A stretch of DNA of 64,000 nt from Bactericera cockerelli (Eukaryota; Arthropoda; Insecta; Hemiptera; Triozidae): positions 29,198,057 through 29,262,056 of the forward strand of contig CM044963.1 in NCBI GenBank assembly GCA_024516035.1, given 5' to 3'. Both the position numbers and the translations under genes were made by a program. Below, one piece after another: positions 49,617 to 58,822 of the stretch (its first letter is position 1; every line of letters begins with the position of its first letter). The notes beneath the pieces were generated by a model. That model saw only the letters and a list, made by a program, of their open reading frames with translations, was not told the DNA's origin and did no database searches.

Positions 49617-51349
49617 TACAGAGTGTCCACTTTTAATGTGCGCCATAGGAAAAATACATATAAAAACAGTTTTTCTTGTCTCAAAAGTCGCCATTAAGTA
49701 TTTTAATTAAACCAAATATGTTAACTCATGTATTTTTATCTGAAGAATCCACTGGTGGTAATTTCATACACCTGGGACTTACAGTTAAAAAGTTAAGGGT
49801 TCGAAATCCGAGAAATGTGTTATGTTTGAAACTCAACATTTTTGTACAATTGGATACTCTATTTTATGTATTTTTTCACGAGAAATTGATTGGTAATATT
49901 TTCAATTACCTGGGGTTGACAGTTAAAAATTTCTGGGTTCGAAACCGAGTAATTGCGTTATGTTTGAAACTCAATATTTCGTACACCTGGATACCTACCT
50001 GGTTTCTGGTTTTACTAACTGTGATACCCTATTTTAGCATTCTTTAACTTTATTTGTGTATTTTTTCAATAGAAATAACGATTTCTGCTTCTTTTGTCCG
50101 AAGAAGACCTACTGAAAAAAGGCGTGTTTTAAACTTGAATTCATGACTTTGTAAAAAAGGACAACTGATAATCAGTTTATTGCTCGTATTTACTGATATT
50201 GAAGTTAGATTCGATTTTCAGACGAATCTAGTTTAAATCTGACACACGCCCCCAATTTTCAAAACTCACGGATGTGGGCCAAAGAAAATCCTCTACTCTT
50301 GGTACAGCCTCATACTCAGTACCCACAAAAAGTAAACGTCTGGGCAGGAATAGTAGGACAACACATTATTGGTCCAATATTCTACAATGAAAGTCTAACT
50401 TCAGAACTCTTCCTCGACCTCCTTGTTCATGAAATAGGTCCATTAATCACAAATGTTGTTGGTGAAAGAGAATTTTTTTTTCAAATGGACACAACTCAAG
50501 ATTAGTCAAAGAGTTTTTACAAGCAGCACTTCCAGGAAGGGTGATAGCTCACAATGGTGATATTGATTGGGCAGCAAGATCACCCGATCTATCCCCAAAT
50601 GACTTTTTTCTTTGGGGTTACCTAAAAGCAATACTTTATCACGAAGGTAAAACATACACCAATGTAGAGGCATTGAAAGATGCCATCACCCAAGCATGCA
50701 ACAACATAACAGCACGTCAATTGGCAAATGTTCGCAATTAATTTTACGACAGATTGGGATATTGTGTTGCTGCTGATGGAGATTATAAACTGATTATCAG
50801 TTGTTCTTTTTTACAAAGTCATGAATTCAAGTTTAAAACACGCCTTTTTTCAGTAGGTCTTCTTCGGACAAAAGAAGCAGAAATCGTTATTTCTATTGAA
50901 AAAATACACAAATAAAGTTAAAGAATGCTAAAATAGGGTATAACTGTTAGTAAAACCAGAAACCAGGTAGGTATCCAGGTGTACGAAAATATTGAGTTTC
51001 AAACATAACGCAATTACTCGGTTTCGAACCCAGAACTTTTTAACTGTCAACCCCAGGTAATTGAAAATATTACCAATCAATTTCTCGTGAAAAAATACAT
51101 AAAATAGATAATCCCTTTGTACAAAAATGTTGAGTTTCAAACATAACACATTTCTCGGATTTCGAACCCTTAACTTTTTAACTGTAAGTCCCAGGTGTAT
51201 GAAATTACCACCAGTAGATTCTTCAGATAAAAATACATGAGTTAACATATTTGGTTTAATTAAAATACTTAATGGCGACTTTTGAGACAAGAAAAACTGT
51301 TTTTACATGTATTTTTCCTATGGCGCACATTAAAAGTGGACACTCTGTA
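49617..51349. mobile_element. Mariner-like element with ~570-bp inverted repeats
   Basis: Ends are TATACAGAGTGTCCACTTTT and its inverse, with TA flanks. The left arm 49617 to ~50185 and right arm ~50787 to 51349 are reverse complements with few differences. The 600-bp middle encodes a mariner transposase remnant. Most mariners have TIRs near 30 bp, so these arms are exceptionally long. A SINE A lies on each side. Confidence 0.85.
50210..50741 (+). pseudogene. Tc1/mariner transposase, catalytic-domain remnant
   Basis: In frame order: FSDE (first catalytic Asp, codon at 50221), HTQYPQKVNVWAGIVG, IIGPIFY, and FFFQMD (second Asp) up to a stop after 50505. After a frameshift, EFLQAALPGRVIAHNGDIDW and RSPDLSPNDFFLWGYLK (third Asp) continue to a stop at about 50741. 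The helix-turn-helix DNA-binding half is missing and the inverted repeats close directly on the catalytic core. It is therefore inactive and may be an internally deleted derivative. Enzyme role: cut-and-paste DDD-type transposase acting at TA sites. Confidence 0.85.
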
Positions 51350-51485
51350 TAGGTAACCAAGTACGCTTTAGAATTTAGAATAAGGTTTTTCATGAAATAC
51401 TAATCAGGCAATGAAAAAGGTTTTTTAGGACTAATTTCAGTACTGTTATTAAGTGTTAGAGGCTACTCCAGATTCGCAGAGAATA

Positions 51486-51702
51486 TAATAATAATAATAA
51501 TAATAATATCGCCTTATTTATACTGCCCGATTAAGACTATTAAAGTCCCATTATTCCAGCAGTAAGCCCAAGACATATTATCATGTGGTAAAAATCCCAA
51601 ATGGGAGGATAACATGTCATGTCCCGGCTGGGTTTCGAACCCACAACATCTGGATTCTCTGGATTCGCAGAGTGTCGCCTTTACCACTGAGCTACCGGGA
51701 CA
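51486..51702 (-). mobile_element. tRNA-derived SINE, family A, full length
   Basis: The minus strand has GTCCCGGTAGCTCAGTGG (A box), GTGGGTTCGAAACCC (B box), the complete family A body and an (ATT)n-type tail seen as (AAT)n at 51487-51510. This is the best-preserved family A copy. Confidence 0.85.
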
Positions 51703-51797
51703 GACCTGGGACATAATTACAAAAATGACAATGTCTATCTAGTCTAGATGGTAGTTGAGGCTATACAATGGCTTGTTAGGGTATTTAAAAACGGTGT

Positions 51798-51855
51798 GTT
51801 TAAGGTCGCCGAGCGAAAACAATACCGGAATTCACAAAAGCCAAGTATCGGCCGT
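51798..51855 (+). pseudogene. Decayed duplicate of the Beat-like Ig exon
   Basis: TTAAGGTCGCCGAGCGAAAA, CAATACCGGAATTCACAAAA and GCCAAGTATCGGCC align to 51950-52010 of the real exon at roughly 75-80% identity. The same frame reads LRSPSENNTGIHKSQVSA against LRSLSVNNTGIYKCEVSA. The disulphide Cys is Ser here, and the PSF segment and donor are absent. It lies about 150 bp upstream of its parent. I infer a tandem exon duplication followed by decay. A use as an alternative exon is unlikely without the Cys. Confidence 0.65.
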
Positions 51856-51921
51856 GCATAACTTTAAGAATTTCGTTTATGTAAGCCTTCACTTATAACT
51901 TTTTCGTTTCTATGGTTACAG

Positions 51922-52057
51922 AAAGAGTCATCAAACGCTACGCAGGTGCTTCTGAGGTCGTTGAGTGTAAACAATACCGGAATTTACAAGTGCGAAGTAT
52001 CAGCTGAGAAACCTTCCTTCAGTTCAGTATCTGGTGCTGACTCCATGGTAATTGTAG
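51922..52057 (+). CDS. beat: Beaten path-like gene, exon ending Ig domain 1
   Basis: Acceptor TTCTATGGTTACAG at 51908-51921, phase 0, 45 codons plus one base, donor GTAAGT at 52058. The translation includes SSNATQVLLRSLSVNNTGIY and then YKCEVSAEKPSF, SGADSMVIV. C-E-V-S-A-E-x-P-S-F at the end of the first Ig domain is the hallmark of the Beaten-path family. These are secreted or membrane-linked Ig proteins that bind Sidestep-family receptors during axon guidance and synapse targeting. The Cys is the second disulphide Cys, in the Y.C motif of strand F; NNT is a possible N-glycosylation site. The leftover base G combines with CG of the exon at 58661 to give Ala in phase. An alternative acceptor (ACGCAG, 51945) would start eight codons later in the same frame. 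Which Beat paralogue this is cannot be told. Confidence 0.85.
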
Positions 52058-52215
52058 GTAAGTTACTCAACCTAATATTAACCACCTCTAGGTAAGTTAC
52101 TGAACCTAAAATTAACTACCTCTAGGTAAGTTACTAAAACTAATATTTACTACCTCCAGGTAAGTTACTGAACCTAAAATTAACTACCTCCAGGTAAGTT
52201 ATTGAACATAATATT
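52058..52215 (+). repeat. Five splice donors in a 34-bp tandem repeat
   Basis: GTAAGTTA occurs at 52058, 52092, 52126, 52160 and 52194, exactly 34 bp apart. The first is the authentic exon donor. Each later one is preceded by CTACCTCTAG or CTACCTCCAG, so each repeat junction reads like a 3' splice site fused to a consensus 5' splice site. Use of the second donor would shift the frame. From the third onward an in-frame TAA (AGG TAA) is included. Confidence 0.9.
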
Positions 52216-52566
52216 TACTAATAGTTAATCTATTTTAAAGGAATTTACTCAAAGGTTTAATTAATTTATCAACTCACACTGTTGATTCGAATAAATCAAT
52301 GGATAATTTCAGTCAATTCCTATAGATAGGTAAGATCCTTAAAAAAAAAAAACAAATTAACGGTTTTAACCCATTTGTAAACTTGTTTCATACTTGTTTT
52401 CATTCAGTTGGTAATATTTTATGTATATTTCTCAAATGAAAATTCTCGTAGACAATATTGTATAAATTATTTATACCTAACATTTCAATGAACATTACTA
52501 AAGTTTTACTCAAGCAATATAGGTATGCATACTATTGCATAATATGCATACATTATTAATTTATTA
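52216..52566. other. Intronic DNA, no feature
   Basis: AT-rich intron sequence. Confidence 0.5.
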
Positions 52567-53012
52567 TACAGGGTGGTCCAGAAAGTTTGCACCAAAATGA
52601 TAGGGGTAATAAAAGAGACCATTTCCAACAAAAATATTCCCGGACATTTTCCTTTATTTTTTGTCGTTTTCAAAATGGCGGCCAAAACGTGTGTTTTTCA
52701 AATACGTGCGTTCAGAACCTTGACAGCCTAAATGAGCATGAACATTAAAACATTGAACGGGTTAATTTAACTTATTTTAATTGAAATTTTATTTTCAATT
52801 CAAAAATGCAATCCCTTTTTTTCTAGGTGGTACAGAAAAAATTAAAAAAATCAAAAGCCAAATCAAAGTCGGAATATTGAAAAACACACGTTTTGGCCGC
52901 CATTTTGAAAACGACAAAAAATAAAGGAAAATATCCGGGAATATTTTTGTTGGAAATGGTCTCTTTTACTACCCCTATCATTTTGGTGCAAACTTTTTGG
53001 ACCACCCTGTAT
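52567..53012. mobile_element. Mariner-type MITE with CAGGGTG ends (0.45 kb)
   Basis: TACAGGGTGGTCCAGAAAGT to the inverse at 53010, TA flanks, arms of about 145 bp (AAAATGGCGGCCAAAACGTG at 52673 against its inverse at 52888). The middle 140 bp is unpaired. Non-coding. It lies in the Beat-like intron. Confidence 0.85.
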
Positions 53013-54089
53013 ACTCCGTAGGTGCATTAGATGATTAGAACCCAAGGAAATTAAGAAGTCACTCAGTTTTTTTCCCCAACCTAACAATTTTCTATCGATT
53101 TATTTCGCGCAAGTATTTCATCATCATTATAAATTCCACGTTTAAATAGTTACATGTTTCAAACTTGTATGAGCATGTTTCCGTGAAAAAGTGCTCAAAA
53201 AAGTTTGGAGCCTCGAGAGAAAAGTTCTGTACGTTCATTAAAACCCGCTCTCGATAATTCATACGTTTTCACTCAAAACCATGGTCGAGGGATTTACAAT
53301 TGCCGTCAAAAATCAAAAAGTTATAACAATTATTTTGACGAGAAGAAGTACGAGGGTATAGGGGACCGTGCCGTCAAAGAGGGGGTTCATGATTCAACAA
53401 TGATTTTCGAGTATGGGGCGAGGAGTTGACTCGATGTTGGAGAGGCAGGAGGGGAGTTCGTCATGTTTCCGAAGTTTTCCACGCATCACGCACAATGAAC
53501 GGATTCCGGTTGTTATTATTTATGCCCCTCCCTCTCCCCCTTCACTCCCCTACCCGTTCCCAAATACATCATAGTATTTGGCCGCTTCCCCTCCTATGAT
53601 TTATCTCGTCCCCTCTTCTCCTTTTCATCTTATAATACCCCCTTCCCCCCCCCCCCCCGCCTTCTTTCCACCACTTCTTAATCTCTATTATAGTTAACCT
53701 CCCCCCCCCCCCCCCCCGAATTTATAGTAGCTCTTCGTTCCCGGAACTCATAGTATAAACCCCTTCTTTCCCTTCCACCCTGGTAATGAGTACCCTCTTC
53801 TGAAATTTATAATACCCCCCCCCACCCCCCCCTCTCTTCATTATTAATAATTCCCCGCCTCCCTGGCACTGAAAATGAGAGAGGGAGGGGCCATTTTCAC
53901 GTCACTCAATGTTGCATTGTCCTCGCCCTCCGCTAATTGTGGTAGTAGACTGTCAAGACATTCACTTCCATTTACTTATTAGGTTAGAAAACTAAAACTT
54001 CGACGTTTTTTTTTTAAATTAATGTGAGTGTTCTAAAACCTTTTAGTATGGGTGTTTTAAAGGTTGTAACCTTTTTTTTTAATAACAAA
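53013..54089. other. Intronic DNA; poly(C) tracts, no gene
   Basis: Sequence from 53090 to 53500 is less repetitive and GC-richer than its surroundings, but no exon could be supported. From 53520 to 53860 there are C-rich tracts, including C runs at 53647-53658, 53701-53717 and 53814-53821. Confidence 0.45.
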
Positions 54090-54195
54090 AATAATAACAA
54101 GACTCTTTATTTGACATCAAAGTAAGAAATTACAATAAATGTAAAAAGGGCATGATTATTGCCCATGGCAATCTCTGCCATCCAAATCTTAAGAA
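54090..54195 (-). repeat. Repeat E tail, minus orientation
   Basis: AGACTCTTTATTTGACATC, then AAAGGGCATGATTATTGCCC and GGCAATCTCTGCCATCC. Confidence 0.6.
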
Positions 54196-54229
54196 AGCCT
54201 CTTTGTTTATAAGCCATAAAACTATTGGA

Positions 54230-54485
54230 AAATTGTAAACAAGCCTGGCTTTACAGGGATGGCTAGTCTGTTCTCTGTTAAGTTTAGAGCATTACACCCG
54301 TATTTATGAACAGCGAATTTTGTCTGAGCAATGTCTCAAGCAAGGTATTGGCCAATAATATTAAAGGATATCATGCTTCAGACCATGCTCAAACGGCGTT
54401 TTCTGTTCATAAATACGGCTGTTAGAGTCTTCTAGTGAGACACGGGTCTTCTTCCTGTTTGACGTTCCTCAGCCAGACAGCTCTT
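54230..54485 (+). repeat. Diverged repeat G split by a short MITE
   Basis: GGATGGCTAGTCTGTTCTCT before, and AGTCTTCTAGTGAGACACGG then CTTCTTCCTGTTTGACG after, match the repeat G relative at 17860-17930 with a 130-bp interruption. Confidence 0.55.
54294..54423. mobile_element. 130-bp MITE
   Basis: CCGTATTTATGAACAG near the left end pairs with CTGTTCATAAATACGG at the right. The flanks share TTAGAG (54286 and 54423), a plausible target duplication. Superfamily unknown. Confidence 0.6.
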
Positions 54486-54579
54486 GGAAGCCAACGTGTT
54501 ATATATCCATCAATCCGTCATGTTATTTGCATGTACAAAAGATTGACATCCCCCACCCCCTGAAAACTTATTTCCGTCC

Positions 54580-54840
54580 CTCCTTTCTTTCTTCCTCTCT
54601 CTCTTGCTCTCTCTCTCTCTCTCGGTTTCTCTCTCTCTATCTTCTATCCCATATCTATCCTTCATCATCCTCTTTTCTTCGTAACCTTCTTCTTTCTCTC
54701 CCTCTATCTCTCTTTATAATTCAATTTCTGTTTATGAGCTGCTTGATCCTCTCTATTTCAACTTTTATATCTCTCTCCCTCAATATCTCTCTCTCTTTCT
54801 TTCTATCTCTCTTTATCTACTTCATCATCTCCTTTATCAT
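54580..54840. repeat. CT-rich microsatellite tract
   Basis: Interrupted (TC)n runs. Confidence 0.85.
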
Positions 54841-56435
54841 GTGATTCGTCTAACAATTAGTATTCATCTACTCAGTATAATCAGTATAAACAGAAATGTG
54901 AGAAAATGTACTAGATGTGCATGACTATCAGAACATACTTTAGCACTTCTATATACTTTCAATCTTTTTTCTCAATCAGTGAGTAATTTTATAATTCCTT
55001 TTACCTTCAATTCCTTTGAGACTCCTACTAATGTCTTGTAAGATTTATATTCCGCCAAGAAAATTGACTGACAAGTATTGCACTTGTCTTTAGGACACTA
55101 TTACATTAGGACGACTACTGCTAGCACTTCTACCTTCCACCACCTCACTCCAGTTTGCACTCCTAACTTTCCCCCCACATCATCCACTTTACAAAACCCC
55201 AATCATTCACCATTTCCGGTCTTCCTGTGGGCTAGTGAATTTCCTGTATCCCCTTCACAATCAAATAGTTGTACGATAACAATACTCTGTTCAAGTTGTT
55301 GCTTCTGTTGATTATAATGATGTTGATGTTATTCGTATGATTTTGTTAATGTTGTTCTCAATTTTTTTTTTTTTTTTTTTAAATTTATTTATTTATTTAA
55401 TAACAGGATACATATACAAAGGTATTTTTCCTAAAGCTTCTAAGAATGATGATGGTTTTTTTGTTAATATTGTTGTGGTTGCTGTCAATTATGTTGCTGT
55501 TGTTTTTATGTTTTATTAATGTGGTTGTCAATAAAGATGATGTTTTTTTATGTTTTTTTTTAAAGTGGTATTCATAAGAGATAATGATGTTGTCATTGAT
55601 ATATAATTATGATAAGATCATGTTATCGTTTTATGTTATTGTCATTGATGATTGGTATTATTGGTAGTGGTATAACTAGTGCTGTCGGATACAAAAGCTC
55701 TTTGTCACTGCGACCTTCAGTAGATCTTTTGAGACATCCCCCTGTAACTTTAGAAGAATTAAAGGATTGTTAAAAATCCATAAGGATTCGTAATATCTCT
55801 TTGCTCAGTCAGAGTATTTCTTTTGGGCGAGTGAATTATGAATATTTTCGTCTGTCTTTGGCCGGGACTCATTCGAGAAGTTCTTTAGAAATAATTCCAC
55901 TTTCACAGACTTCAGGGTATTGAGAAAACTTTGAGAAGCTTTTGGTGTTTCATATGCCACTTCTGTACTCACCGCTCTACAATAGACTATAGTTGAGGTT
56001 GTTGGTATCTTTTTGTTGGCATTTTTTAATGGGAAAAGGTTCTATGACTTTGTGGATTAAGATCTTTTTTGAGCTTTTTTCCACTTTCTAGCAGCTTCTG
56101 AGAATTTTATGAAGATCTCTTAGTTCGAATCTTTTCAGCAGATTTTGAGAGATGTTCCGTTTAGTCACCTTTCACGATAGGGGAACACTCCGTGGTCTTA
56201 TTCTTAGCCGAGAGCCTCCCGCAGAGAGCCTCACGCTTTGATGATGATGTTGATAATTTTTGTTGTTGTTTAGAAAAGTCAGGAAAATGTCGGGTAATAT
56301 CGAAAATAACAACTCAAAAACTTCTCCATTCAGGGGTGAGCTTTTGGTCATGTGTTTTAGTCTTGCGATTTTCACACCAGAAACCTTTGTACATATTATT
56401 AATAACTGTTCAAAGGTGGCGTGCTGCAAAAAATT
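54841..56435. other. Intronic DNA, no gene seen
   Basis: 1.6 kb of mixed AT-rich sequence, with a T run at 55363-55380. Nothing matches a known repeat in the window. No Ig-like exon was found on either strand. Confidence 0.45.
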
Positions 56436-56820
56436 ACAACCTTCTCTCTCTCTCTCTCTTACCTATTTTTTCGTTGTCTCTCTATCTTTGCTTCTCACTC
56501 TTTTACTCTCTCTGCCATTTTGTCTTGTTTCTTCTCTCTCTCTCTCTCTTACCTATTTTTTCGTTCTCTCTCTATCTTTGCTTCTCACTCTTTTACTCTC
56601 TTTGCAATTTTGTCTTGTTTTTTCTCTCTCTCTCTCACTCTCTTTCTTACCTATTTGTTCGTTCTCTCTCTATTTTTGCTTCTCACTCTTTTACTCTCTT
56701 TGCCATTCTATCTTGTTTCTTCTCTCTCTCTCACTCTCTCTCTCTCTTACCTATTTTTTCGTTCTCTCTCTATTTTTGCTTCTCACTCTTTTACTCTCTC
56801 TGCCATATTGTCTTATTTCT

Positions 56821-56857
<37 letters not shown>

Positions 56858-56885
56858 ATCTATCTCTCTCTCTCACTCACTCTTT
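56436..56885 (+). repeat. Four-unit tandem repeat, ~100 bp, CT-rich
   Basis: Units contain TTACCTATTTTTTCGTTCTC, TTTGCTTCTCACTCTTTTAC and TGCCATTTTGTCTTGTTTC (about 56458, 56548, 56645 and 56746). Three-frame open reading frames over it are shadows. Confidence 0.9.
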
Positions 56886-57416
56886 CTGTCTACCTTTCTA
56901 TATTTCCATCGCTCTTTTTATATTTTTTCTACTACTTTTTTCTCACTCCTCACCCTCCTTTTCCTTCTATTCATAATAAAAAAATTACATACATAGAACT
57001 AATTACTTATAATTTTTACCTCTTCTAGTGGGGGAGATTATTATTATTATTTCTTTGTTGCATGAAATTATTTTATAATGTTATTTATGATTTTATGATT
57101 ACGTTTGTTTTTATTTGTAACAATTACATTTTGAGTATAATCTTATATTAAATTTATCATGCATTTCATGTACTGTATACGTATACCTCAAACCTTCTGT
57201 GATAAATTTGTATTATTTTGTTGTTGTGAACAGCAAAACTTTCAGTATAATATAATTATATTATTGTATACAACAAAAGAAAAAAAATATGTAGCACATT
57301 ATCCTGTTGACAATCGATACTTTTTTGAAACAAGTTACTGGCTTAAAAAATAAATAAATATCATTAAAATCCAATATTTATTAATACACGTAATTATGAA
57401 GAGCAGTTCTAAACGT

Positions 57417-57417
<1 letters not shown>
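56886..57417. other. Intronic DNA, no gene seen
   Basis: AT-rich. Confidence 0.45.
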
Positions 57418-57451
<34 letters not shown>

Positions 57452-57690
57452 TGGGGTTGAACGTCGCTTTCAACTGCCATGGTCATATCACGACGGGGGT
57501 TTTACCCTCCATTCGCAGGAAACTCACAAACCTGCTACTCACATTGACCTCACCCAGCCTGAGTGGGGCCGGGAAAAGCCGTCGATGGCATGTTGAATAC
57601 ACCGGTTCCCTTCAGAACACCGAAGTTAAGCGACATCCAGCGAGGTTAAGACTTGGATGGGTGACCATTCAAATTCTAATTCTCGTGACG
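57418..57690 (+). mobile_element. 5S rRNA-derived SINE and its body, beside poly(T)
   Basis: A T run (57418-57448), then body sequence GTTGAACGTCGCTTTCAACT and CCATTCGCAGGAAACTCAC. Then comes the best 5S-like head in the window (57578-57667): GCATGTTGAATACACCGGTT, CACCGAAGTTAAGCGACATC and GGATGGGTGACC (C box). Box A, intermediate element and box C are all recognisable. Head and body are in opposite relative order to 13040-13275, so this is two SINE pieces head-to-head. Confidence 0.8.
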
Positions 57691-57779
57691 CTGGAATGAG
57701 GGACAAAACTTTCAAGAGTTTACTTTATAAAAAATACTTTCCTAATTTCAACGGTTCTCAAAATTATAGAAGTTATCAA

Positions 57780-58175
57780 ATTTATGACATCTACTCAGCT
57801 ACTGACCACTAATTTTTTACTTAATCGCTTATATCTCGTGAACGTGGTACACCCGATTTTGATGAAATTTTGTATGTATATGGATATTATCATTTTACAT
57901 AGGCTACTTATATTTACTTTTTTAATAAATTATAATTTAACTCTGATATTTAAGAAAATCCAAAATTTTGGACAAAAAAGTAAAAAATAAGAAAAACTAA
58001 AATGTAGAAAAAATGGTATTCTACCATATAAAAATTTGAAAATCAGAAAAAGAAAATCAGTTAAGCAGTTTTGGAGATACAAGTGATTCAGAATAAAATC
58101 TCAAAATTGACATGTGCATACAACGTGAAATAATCACGAGGAAGTATTGTGTCCACAATTGGCATTGTTTTTTTT
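57780..58175 (+). mobile_element. Repeat R, 5'-truncated copy
   Basis: Matches 27455-27848 (ACTGACCACTAA, CCCGATTTTGATGAAATTTT, ATCACGAGGAAGTATTGTG to ATTGGCATTG). Confidence 0.7.
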
Positions 58176-58323
58176 TTACTAAACAGAGTCCCTGGGGACT
58201 AAATTTATTAATACAACCTAGTTCTTAAAACTAATAAGTATTTTTATTCTAATCTTATAATACTAATGTAAATTAAAATAACTTATGTACAATGGACATA
58301 AGCAGACTTGGCTGTTGGGTGGT

Positions 58324-58357
<34 letters not shown>

Positions 58358-58500
58358 TGAGGATAGGAAAATCTTCAAAGACATCCAGCCACTCACTCCC
58401 TGTGTGTGGATTTTGACCCACTAAAAACCTATCCTCCGAAGGTGGTGCTTTTGGGCCAACTTAATTAACTATTTTTTAAAAACCTAGGTTTTCAGCTACC
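58176..58500. other. Intronic DNA with poly(T)
   Basis: T run at 58325-58357 followed by GTGAGGATAGGAAAATCTTC and ACTCACTCCCTGTGTGTGG, possibly a poly(T)-headed retroposon in minus orientation; unclassified. Confidence 0.4.
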
Positions 58501-58514
58501 TCTATTATTTATTC

Positions 58515-58660
58515 CAAGACTTTCAGCCGTTCCCAAGTCGAAGTCTTGAAACCTCATATTTTCTGATTCCAGCAGTTCCCAAGTCAAGTCTTTTCATATT
58601 TTTCTGATTCCAGCGGTTCCCAAGTCGAAGTCTTGAAACCTCATATTTCTCTGATTCCAG
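58515..58660 (+). repeat. Four tandem copies of the exon's splice acceptor
   Basis: AG-ending acceptor copies finish at 58526, 58572, 58613 and 58660. Each is followed by CCGTTCCC, CAGTTCCC or CGGTTCCC, that is, the acceptor plus the first 8 bp of the exon. Units are 46, 41 and 47 bp with TCTGATTCCAG and TCGAAGTCTTGAAACCTCAT. Joining to any of the first three acceptors would meet a TGA within 12 codons. Only the last keeps the frame. Confidence 0.9.
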
Positions 58661-58791
58661 CGGTTCCCAAAAGTCCGCCCCGCATCTCAGGCACGGCCAA
58701 GGTCTACCAGTGGGGGAGACATTCAGCTCAACTGCAGCTCCAGCCCTCCCACCCCCCCGCCAAGCTGAGGTGGTTCATCAATGATGAAGAG
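58661..58791 (+). CDS. beat: Beaten path-like gene, exon starting Ig domain 2
   Basis: Acceptor CTCTGATTCCAG, then 131 bases that with the G of the previous exon give 44 codons, and a donor GTGGGA at 58792. The translation starts AVPKSPPRISGTAKVYQ and ends HPPAKLRWFINDEE, matching the start of the second Ig domain in Beat proteins (P.ISG....Y..GD...NC.S..S.P.A.L.WFIN). The middle 14 residues do not fit in this frame. A shifted frame gives GGDIQLNCSSS there, including the expected disulphide Cys. Thus one extra base just after TACCAG and one missing base in the CCAGCCCTCCCACC run are implied. Both spots are G or C runs, so assembly error is likely; a pseudogenising change is the alternative. 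Confidence 0.8.
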
Positions 58792-58822
58792 GTGGGACCT
58801 TTTTATTGTTTTTTCATTATTT

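Noticed and set aside
53090..53130. TTCTATCGATTTATTTCG, resembling the FYR(Y/F) part of Beat Ig domain 1
   Set aside because: It lies after the exon it should precede, and the frame closes quickly.
56192..57028. Three overlapping 190-280-codon open frames rich in Ser, Leu and Phe
   Set aside because: All run across a CT-rich tandem repeat and reflect composition only.
57578..57667. Possible 5S rRNA gene
   Set aside because: Shorter than 120 bp, several changed positions in the conserved core, and attached to a dispersed body sequence.
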